A stretch of 10,741 nucleotides of DNA, from positions 1 through 10,741 of the forward strand of contig CABUBY010000058.1 of assembly GCA_902489955.1 (NCBI GenBank). The letters are read 5' to 3'. Made by a program: the position numbers and the translations under genes. Shown here piece by piece: positions 1 through 4,966 of the stretch (positions are counted from its first letter, which is position 1; each line of letters opens with the position of its first letter). The notes under the pieces are model-generated. The model did not search any database. It had not been told where the DNA came from and saw only the letters and a list, made by a program, of their open reading frames with translations. The stretch comes from an uncultured Collinsella sp. (GTDB lineage: Bacteria > Actinomycetota > Coriobacteriia > Coriobacteriales > Coriobacteriaceae).

Positions 1-1299
1 AAGCCCGGCACAATCGGTGCGCCCACGCGTCGCTTTATCGACCATCTGGCCGCCATGGGCATGCGCTACTGGCAGGTCCTGCCCGTCAATCCCACGGACT
101 TCTTCCGCTCCCCTTATGCCGGCCCTTCGGCCTTTGCAGGCAATATCGACCTGCTGCCCGAGAGCCACGAGGAGCTGGCTGCCGACTTCGTCACCTGGAA
201 GGCCCGCGGCGGCGAGGATGCCGACCCGCTCTACACCGCGTTTAAACATCGCAATGCCGACTGGCTCGAGAAGTACTGCGTCTACATGGCGGTAAAGAAG
301 CACTTTGAGGGACTGTCGCGCCACGAATGGCCGGCGGATGTCGCGCGCTACAACGAGCACCTGATCGATGACAAGCGCTTCCACGACGAGGCCGAGCTGC
401 AGGCGTACATGCAGTATCGCTTTGACCTTGCTTGGTGCGAGCTTATGAACTATGCACACAAGAAGGGCATCGAGGTCATCGGTGACATTCCTATGTATGT
501 TTCGGATGATTCGGCCGACGCATGGAGCGAGCCCGAAAACTTCTGGCTGTCCGACACCGGCAAGGCGATTGAGATTTCGGGGGCGCCGCCCGACAACTTT
601 GCACCCGAGGGCCAGGTCTGGGGCAACCCCACCTTCCGCTGGGATCACATGAAGGAGAATGGCTATCGCTGGTGGCTCGACCGCCTGCGCCGTGCGTTCG
701 CACTCTACGACCGCGTGCGCCTGGACCACTTCCTGGGTTTCCACAGCTACTTTAGCATCCCCGCCGGCAAGGCCTGTTCTGACGGTCGCTGGCTGGCTGG
801 CCCGGGCAAGGACCTGTTCCAGACGGCCTACGACGAGCTGGGTCCGCTCAACTTTATTGCCGAGGACCTGGGCTATTTGACGCCTGGTGTTCGCGCAATG
901 GCTTCGACCTGTGGCTTCCCCGGCATGGACGTACTGGAGTTTAGCAACTACGACGTTCGCTGCGGAATTCATCCCACGCCGGGCAAGATCCTGTACACCT
1001 CGACGCACGACACCTCGACGCTTGCCGGCTGGTGCACGCACTCCTTTGCGGGCGACGACGAGCCGAGCGGCATTGCATTGGCAGGCGAGCTCATGGGCAA
1101 CGCCTTGGCCAGCGATGCTCCGCTCGTTATGATGCCGCTGCAGGACGTGCTAGGGCTGGGCGACGATGCACGTATGAACGTGCCGGGCGTGGCCACGGGC
1201 AACTGGACGTGGCAGGCTCGGGAGGCCGACGTTGCAGCAGCCGAGGAGAAAACTGCGAAGCTCCTGCGCAACACCCATAGATTCTGGGGCGAAGCGTGA
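1..1299 (+). CDS. malQ: 4-alpha-glucanotransferase (amylomaltase), 5'-truncated by window edge
   Basis: This enzyme moves alpha-1,4-glucan segments between malto-oligosaccharides in the cytoplasm (maltodextrin/glycogen use; GH77 family). The reading frame is open from base 1, so the true start lies upstream; 432 residues are present out of roughly 500 expected for a short-type MalQ. Family landmarks in order, by window residue: WQVLP near 24-28, the SPYAGPSAFAGN substrate-loop motif at 37-48, VRLDHFLGF with the nucleophile Asp242 (bases 724-726), IAEDLG with the acid/base Glu288 (862-864), and STHDTST with the transition-state Asp337 (1009-1011). The usual HDN is HDT here, a mild variant. The gene ends TGA followed at once by TAA. 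The next gene starts 88 bases later on the same strand behind a hairpin. The methionine codon at 55 is internal, because the homology (a GIGxxxxxFID-like segment) begins before it. I am confident of the identity but not of the missing N-terminus. Confidence 0.93.
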   Translation, partial: KPGTIGAPTRRFIDHLAAMGMRYWQVLPVNPTDFFRSPYAGPSAFAGNIDLLPESHEELAADFVTWKARGGEDADPLYTAFKHRNADWLEKYCVYMAVKKHFEGLSRHEWPADVARYNEHLIDDKRFHDEAELQAYMQYRFDLAWCELMNYAHKKGIEVIGDIPMYVSDDSADAWSEPENFWLSDTGKAIEISGAPPDNFAPEGQVWGNPTFRWDHMKENGYRWWLDRLRRAFALYDRVRLDHFLGFHSYFSIPAGKACSDGRWLAGPGKDLFQTAYDELGPLNFIAEDLGYLTPGVRAMASTCGFPGMDVLEFSNYDVRCGIHPTPGKILYTSTHDTSTLAGWCTHSFAGDDEPSGIALAGELMGNALASDAPLVMMPLQDVLGLGDDARMNVPGVATGNWTWQAREADVAAAEEKTAKLLRNTHRFWGEA

Positions 1300-1343
1300 T
1301 AAAACCCCCGATATAGGGTACAGTAACAGCTGTTTGAATTTTT

Positions 1344-1368
1344 GCGGGCAGAGCGATCTGCCCGCTTT
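1344..1368 (+). terminator. GC-rich hairpin after malQ / in leader of the FmdB gene
   Basis: A perfect 9-bp stem (1344-1352 with 1357-1365, GCGGGCAGA/TCTGCCCGC) closes on a GCGA loop, which fits the stable GNRA tetraloop pattern. Only three T follow, so it is a weak intrinsic terminator for malQ or a structured leader of the next gene, whose ribosome-binding site (AAAGGA, 1376-1381) lies just past it. A 10-bp palindrome, AACAGCTGTT (1325-1334), sits upstream. I could not find a convincing promoter in 1300-1343; TATAGG at 1312-1317 is the best -10 candidate. Confidence 0.5.
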
Positions 1369-1387
1369 GTGCTGAAAAGGAAGTATT

Positions 1388-1624
1388 ATGGCGCGCTACG
1401 ATTACAAGTGCACGAGCTGCGGCAACGTTTTTGAGGTTGAGCACCCCATGTCCGAGACGCCCGAGGTCGTATGCCCCAGCTGCGGCGCCCCGGCATCGAA
1501 GACGTTCTCGGCCAGCGGCATTAAGTTCGAAGGCAGCGGTTTCTACAACACCGACCAGCGAAGCGGCGGCTCCAGCACCAACGCCACCAGCGGCTGCTGC
1601 GCCAACTGCCCACATAGCCACTAG
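1388..1624 (+). CDS. FmdB-family zinc-ribbon protein
   Basis: A 78-residue protein of the FmdB/CxxC_CxxC_SSSS family, small zinc ribbons annotated as putative regulators. The precise role is not established, and I assign none. The N-terminal ribbon has Cys8-x2-Cys11 (CTSC) and Cys29-x2-Cys32 (CPSC), with MARYDYKC, the family's typical opening. A linker with GSGFYNTD (50-56) is also typical of the family. The tail is Ser/Gly/Thr-rich and ends CCANCPHSH, giving three more Cys (70, 71, 74) and two His, possibly a second metal site. AAAGGA at 1376-1381 is 6 bases before the ATG and supports the start. The gene is followed within 10 bases by a strong terminator, so it is probably transcribed alone or by read-through from malQ. 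It converges on rsmB. Confidence 0.88.
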   Translation: MARYDYKCTSCGNVFEVEHPMSETPEVVCPSCGAPASKTFSASGIKFEGSGFYNTDQRSGGSSTNATSGCCANCPHSH

Positions 1625-1633
1625 GAACCAATC

Positions 1634-1670
1634 AGCCCCGCGACCGACATCGATCGCGGGGCTATTTCTT
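1634..1670 (+). terminator. Rho-independent terminator of the FmdB-family gene
   Basis: A perfect 10-bp GC-rich stem (1634-1643, AGCCCCGCGA, with 1654-1663, TCGCGGGGCT) has a 10-base loop and is followed by ATTTCTTTA. It begins 9 bases after the stop codon. The T-rich tail is on the + strand only, so it should not serve rsmB coming from the other side. Confidence 0.85.
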
Positions 1671-1689
1671 TACGCTAAAGGTGGCTCTA

Positions 1690-1760
1690 TGAGTTGCGGT
1701 GAAATAAGGACTGTTTGGCGGGTAGAAGCCGTTATTCAATCCCTATTTCACCGCAACTTA
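1690..1760. repeat. Long inverted repeat (palindromic element 1) between convergent genes
   Basis: Arms 1692-1706 (AGTTGCGGTGAAATA) and 1744-1758 are perfect 15-bp complements. The pairing continues inward with one A-C mismatch to 1710/1740 and outward through a G-T and a T-A pair to 1690/1760, around a 29-base loop (1711-1739). The arm ends 6 bases after the rsmB stop codon. There is no T-run on either side, so it is not an ordinary intrinsic terminator. It resembles a REP- or REPIN-type palindrome, or a 3'-end stabilising hairpin. The family assignment is inference. Confidence 0.75.
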
Positions 1761-1764
1761 GTAG

Positions 1765-3165
1765 TTACTTGCGGACCAGCCTGGCGCAGAAGTGGCCGTC
1801 GTAGGAGTCGGCGTTTACCGGCACACTTTGGAAGAGGCCCCGATCGTTCTGGCGTACGGAAACGAGCTTCTTGGCCTGATCGAACTCAGGGAGTTGCAGA
1901 ATCTGTGCCTCGGAAAGCGGTGCCACGCTAAAGCCGGCGCCCTCAGGAGAAGCAAGGAAAGCATCCACCACCTGCGTGTTCTCCTCGTCGAAGACCGAGC
2001 ACGTCGCATAGATGAGCTCGCCGCCGGCAGCCACGCGCGCGGCGGCTTCCTTGAGCATCGACAGCTGCAGTTTGGGCAGCTCAACCGTCACATCCTTTTC
2101 GGTCAGACGCCACGGGATCTCGGGATGACGACGCATGGTTCCGGTGCCCGAGCACGGCGCATCGATAAAGACCGTGTCGAATTTAACCGGCTCGCCAAGC
2201 ATGGCATCAAACGATGTGAGCACCTCATCAAGCTCGCATGCATCGCCCGAAACCGTGCGAACGCCCTGAATACCCGCCTTATGCAGGCGAGCAAGATTCA
2301 GGTCACACTTGCGATCATGCAAATCGAGCGCCGTATGCTGACGCTCATACCCCGCACGCTTGGCCTGACACATCATCACATAGGTCTTGGTGCCACGACC
2401 GGCACCAATCTCAAGACAGCTACCAGGGCGCGTGGCAGCTGTGGCGATAAGCTGCGCGTTAAGGTCCGAGGCCACCGCGGCAGCACGCTCAAACACACCC
2501 GAAGCAACGGTAACCTGGGCATCAACCGGGGCATGGCAGCCCGGGAAGACAGGCGCGACGAGCTGCGAGATATACGGATCGGGCTTGGTCGCAAAGGCGT
2601 TCTCATGCAGGGCCAGTGGCGCGGGGGCCAGATTGCCGGCAAAGTTAAGCGCACCCTCTGGAGTGTCGAACGATGCCATAATGCGAGCGCACAGCCAACG
2701 CGGCAGTCCCATCAGGCGCGACAGACGAACCAGGCGTCGCTCAGACTCATCTACATCGGACGCCGTGGCAAAGTCCTCAACGTTGTCCGCGACCTTATGC
2801 AGCACGGCATTGGCCAAACCGGCGGCAGACTTAGCTCCGCTGCGCACCAGCTCAACGCCCTGACTCACCGCAACGCGACCAGGCGTATGCAGATAGAGCA
2901 TCTCGAAGGCCGAGATACGAAGCGCCATGCGAACACGCGGCGCAACCTTTTTAGGCTTATCGAGAAACTGATCGAGCAGTTCGTCCAAAATACCCTGCGT
3001 CGCGGCCACACCAAGCGCCAAGCGAGCTGCAAAAGCGGAATCGCGCTGGTCAATAGCCTTGGCCGATGCGCGAGAGGACAGCACGTCGCGCGCATACATG
3101 CCGCGGCGATCGGCCTCCATCAGCACATCGAGTGCAAGCTTGCGCGCGGGAGACAGCTTGCTCAT
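1765..3165 (-). CDS. rsmB: 16S rRNA (cytosine967-C5)-methyltransferase with N-terminal NusB domain
   Basis: RsmB transfers a methyl group from S-adenosylmethionine to C967 of 16S rRNA. The 466-residue protein has the family layout: a NusB-like helical domain (about 5-140) and a C-terminal Rossmann methyltransferase. Seen: SAM-binding EIGAGRGTKT (252-261), DAPCSGTGT with Cys338 (336-343) and YATCS with the second catalytic-pair Cys389 (386-390). The SAM motif departs from the usual AAPGGKT, and the preceding LRxN and QDxAxQ motifs are replaced (LHEN at 186-189; ERAAAVAS at 226-233), so it is a divergent member with both catalytic cysteines kept. I chose MSKLSPARK at 3165 because the family homology begins there and its ATG overlaps the fmt stop (ATGA, 3162-3165), implying translational coupling. 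A weak GGGGTG site lies upstream. A start at 3213 would run 16 residues back into fmt without homology. Confidence 0.92.
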   Translation of the reverse strand: MSKLSPARKLALDVLMEADRRGMYARDVLSSRASAKAIDQRDSAFAARLALGVAATQGILDELLDQFLDKPKKVAPRVRMALRISAFEMLYLHTPGRVAVSQGVELVRSGAKSAAGLANAVLHKVADNVEDFATASDVDESERRLVRLSRLMGLPRWLCARIMASFDTPEGALNFAGNLAPAPLALHENAFATKPDPYISQLVAPVFPGCHAPVDAQVTVASGVFERAAAVASDLNAQLIATAATRPGSCLEIGAGRGTKTYVMMCQAKRAGYERQHTALDLHDRKCDLNLARLHKAGIQGVRTVSGDACELDEVLTSFDAMLGEPVKFDTVFIDAPCSGTGTMRRHPEIPWRLTEKDVTVELPKLQLSMLKEAAARVAAGGELIYATCSVFDEENTQVVDAFLASPEGAGFSVAPLSEAQILQLPEFDQAKKLVSVRQNDRGLFQSVPVNADSYDGHFCARLVRK

Positions 3166-4082
3166 GACAAAACACCCCAGATAAGATCGGCGCCTTGCAG
3201 CCCAGCAGCCCAAGCAGAAGCGGCCATGGCACGCTTGCCATCGGGCTTAACCTCGAGCAGTTCAACCGCGCCATCGGAAAGACCAAGGAAAACACGCTTG
3301 GCCTTAACGAGAACCTGACCCTCGCCAAGCGACACATCAGCCGGCACAGCATCGAGTACGCGCACGGTCTTGCCGGCAATCACGCAACGAGCAGGCGCGG
3401 TATCGGACGAGGCCAGCACATGACGCACGCAATCAAGCGCCGCCATTTGCGGATCCAGACGCATCTCCTGCTTAGAAATCTTGGCAGCATGGGTAACGAG
3501 CGCCTCATCCTGTTCAGTCCAAACAGCCGAGCCATCGGCAAGCGAAGGAAGCGTATCGGCAAGCAGTTTGCCGCCAAGCTCACCAAGCTCCATGGTCAGC
3601 GCCTCGGCATGCTTACCAGCAACCGAGGTGGAAGCCTGGGCGCAATAAGCGCCGGTATCCACGCCATGCCCAATACGCATAATGGAAACGCCAGCAACCT
3701 CATCACCAGCGAGAATCGCACGCTGAATAGGAGCAGCGCCACGCCAACGCGGCAGGAGCGAAGCATGAACATTCACAATACCAAGCGGAGCCATATGCAG
3801 CACCTCATCAGGCAAAATGCAGCCATAGGCAGCCACACAGAAAATATCGGCCTGGGCAGCCTGGAGCGCCTCAACAACCTCAGGCGTCATACAATTAGCC
3901 TCAACAACCGGCAACCCCAGCTCAAGCGCCTTAGCCTTAACAGGAGACGGCTCCAGCTTCTTACCACGCCCACGAACAGCATCAGGACGAGTAACAACAA
4001 GCGCAATCTCATTCCCAGCCTCAACAAGCGAAACCAGCGAAGGCACAGCAAAATCAGGCGTACCCATAAACACAATACGCAT
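3162..4082 (-). CDS. fmt: Methionyl-tRNA formyltransferase
   Basis: Fmt formylates Met on initiator tRNA using 10-formyltetrahydrofolate, in the cytoplasm. At 306 residues it is of normal length. The opening MRIVFMGTPDFAVPSL, the loop GRGKKLEPSPVK (38-49) and the catalytic core VNVHASLLPRWRGAAPIQ (103-120, with Asn104 and His106) plus GVDTG (140-144, Asp142) are all present. The C-terminal domain carries GAVELLEVKPDGKRAM (271-286). The linker motif usually read as R-x-FNPWPG is missing here and reads VRHVLASSDTAPARC (219-233). GGGGAG at 4092-4097 lies 9 bases before the ATG. The 5' half is strongly biased to T-ending codons (GTT, GCT, CGT, CCT), unlike def and metK, which prefer C-ending ones. 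It is followed by rsmB with a 4-base overlap and separated from def by 329 bases. Confidence 0.95.
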   Translation of the reverse strand: MRIVFMGTPDFAVPSLVSLVEAGNEIALVVTRPDAVRGRGKKLEPSPVKAKALELGLPVVEANCMTPEVVEALQAAQADIFCVAAYGCILPDEVLHMAPLGIVNVHASLLPRWRGAAPIQRAILAGDEVAGVSIMRIGHGVDTGAYCAQASTSVAGKHAEALTMELGELGGKLLADTLPSLADGSAVWTEQDEALVTHAAKISKQEMRLDPQMAALDCVRHVLASSDTAPARCVIAGKTVRVLDAVPADVSLGEGQVLVKAKRVFLGLSDGAVELLEVKPDGKRAMAASAWAAGLQGADLIWGVLS

Positions 4083-4178
4083 AAAGGACGTCTCCCCTCA
4101 ACCAAAGCCGAGACGGCTACAAAGAACAGCGGAAAGCCAAGTACCCGGCCCATCCGCAAGAACAATTCAACAAAAACA

Positions 4179-4184
4179 AATATA
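4179..4184 (-). promoter_or_regulatory. Candidate -10 box for fmt-rsmB
   Basis: TATATT on the minus strand lies about 97 bases before the fmt start and just past a terminator-like hairpin, which is where a new promoter would be needed. A poor -35 (TTGCGG) lies 19 bases upstream of it, and it overlaps that hairpin. The surrounding T-rich composition makes chance matches likely. Confidence 0.25.
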
Positions 4185-4227
4185 CCCAAAACCAAAGAAA
4201 GAGCCGCAATAAAAGCAGCTCCCTCTC
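4185..4227 (-). terminator. Terminator-like hairpin downstream of def
   Basis: Read on the minus strand, GAGAGGGAGCTGC (complement of 4215-4227) pairs with GCGGCTCTTTCTT (complement of 4195-4207) across a TTTTATT loop. This gives 13 pairs including four G-U, with a solid inner 7-bp core. TGGTTTTGGG follows, so if only the core forms, the tail TTTCTTTGGTTTT is a plausible U-tract. It may end priA-def transcripts or act in the fmt leader. Confidence 0.4.
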
Positions 4228-4301
4228 AACAAAGCACCTATCAGCAAAGACGCCCCTCCCTGGCCCAACGGCACCCGGGTGAACCGAGCCAGAACAACGC
4301 A

Positions 4302-4403
4302 GTCCCCGGTGCTGAGCGCCCGCATATCGTCCCGCGCGCAGTTTCGCAGCAAAGCGAGAATGTTTGAGCACGGGATGATATGCGGGCGCTCAGCACCGGG
4401 GAC
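4302..4403. repeat. Long inverted repeat (palindromic element 2) between def and fmt
   Basis: Arms 4302-4328 and 4377-4403 are perfect 27-bp complements, starting GTCCCCGGTGCTGAGCG. The pairing continues through a G-T wobble and five more pairs to 4334/4371 (33 in all), around a 36-base loop. The loop can itself form a 6-pair stem (4342-4347 with 4354-4359, one G-T). It starts 8 bases after the def stop. The size, near-perfect arms and nested hairpin fit a palindromic mobile or REP-like element. I see no transposase and no clear target-site duplication. Confidence 0.8.
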
Positions 4404-4411
4404 GGTGGGAC

Positions 4412-4948
4412 CTACTCCGTCTCGCCCGGTCGAGCGCCGCGGGCCAGGGCGTCTTGGTACTCCTTGACTGCCTTGAGCCTCTGCATGGGCTTCAGTCGCT
4501 CGAACATGGTGTTGCCGTGCAGGTGATCGATCTCGTGCTGCAGGCACACGCAGAACAGATCGCCCGTGGCCTCGTAGCGAATCAGGTTGGCATCCAAGTC
4601 GTACGCCTCGACGACGACATGGTCGGGACGCTCGATCTCGCAGCTAATGCCAGGAATGGAAAGGCAGCCCTCGCTAAACGGCACCAGATGGTCACTCTGC
4701 TCAACAATGACAGGGTTAATGAGCACGTACGGATCGTAGTCATTCTTGTCGCTGTAGTCGCAGTCGATGGTGACGAGCTGAATAAGCTCGCCGATCTGCG
4801 GAGCAGCCAGGCCGCAACCGCCGTTCTCGAACATCATCTTCTTCATCTTCTCGGCAAGTGCCTCAATCGCCGGGGTGATCTCCTCGATGACGGCGCACTC
4901 CTGGCGCAGACGAGGGTCGGGCGACAGTACGATTCCGTTGGCTTCCAT
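4412..4948 (-). CDS. def: Peptide deformylase
   Basis: Def removes the N-formyl group from new proteins in the cytoplasm using a bound metal (usually Fe2+). All three family motifs are intact: GCGLAAPQ (44-51), EGCLS with metal ligand Cys95 (93-97), and QHEIDH with His138, the catalytic Glu139 and His142 (137-142). The length of 178 residues is normal. I set the start at 4948 (MEANGIVLSPDP) because GAAAGG (4955-4960) lies 6 bases before that ATG. The other ATG, at 4954, directly abuts this site and would be too close. The gene lies 18 bases after the priA stop, so the two are almost certainly co-transcribed. Its biochemical partner fmt is separated from it by the palindromic element just downstream. 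Confidence 0.95.
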   Translation of the reverse strand: MEANGIVLSPDPRLRQECAVIEEITPAIEALAEKMKKMMFENGGCGLAAPQIGELIQLVTIDCDYSDKNDYDPYVLINPVIVEQSDHLVPFSEGCLSIPGISCEIERPDHVVVEAYDLDANLIRYEATGDLFCVCLQHEIDHLHGNTMFERLKPMQRLKAVKEYQDALARGARPGETE

Positions 4949-4954
4949 GGCCAT

Positions 4955-4960
4955 CCTTTC
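4955..4960 (-). promoter_or_regulatory. Ribosome-binding site that fixes the def start
   Basis: GAAAGG on the minus strand lies 6 bases from the ATG at 4948 and zero bases from the ATG at 4954, favouring the shorter protein. Confidence 0.7.
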
Positions 4961-4966
4961 GAGTTG

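Larger units (their letters stand above)
4083..4301. other. Gene-free spacer upstream of fmt, A+C-rich on + strand
   Basis: With the palindrome that follows (4302-4403) this forms a 329-base gap between def and fmt. I find no credible gene here. The open frames crossing it on the minus strand are rich in Leu, Phe and Val because that strand is T-rich, and they run into fmt in another frame. The spacer holds the fmt ribosome-binding site (4092-4097), a candidate -10 box, a terminator-like hairpin and a perfect 10-bp palindrome CACCCGGGTG (4272-4281). It could be a long fmt leader or the remains of a degraded insertion. Confidence 0.5.

Noticed and set aside
1634..1670. Use of the 1634-1670 terminator by rsmB from the other direction
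   Set aside because: On the minus strand the stem is followed by GATTGGTTCC, which is not a U-tract.
3166..3213. A longer rsmB start at 3213
   Set aside because: It adds 16 residues inside fmt that do not resemble RsmB; the ATGA overlap at 3162-3165 is the typical coupled start.
1792..3318. A 508-codon open frame on the + strand opposite rsmB and the end of fmt
   Set aside because: It is antisense to clearly recognised genes, its composition is Arg/His/Gln-rich low-complexity, and it has no family motif. Long antisense frames are expected in GC-rich DNA.
3887..4195. A 102-residue very hydrophobic minus-strand frame that could look like a membrane protein
   Set aside because: It starts with TTG, lies mostly in another frame of fmt, and its Leu/Val/Phe content follows from the T-rich strand.
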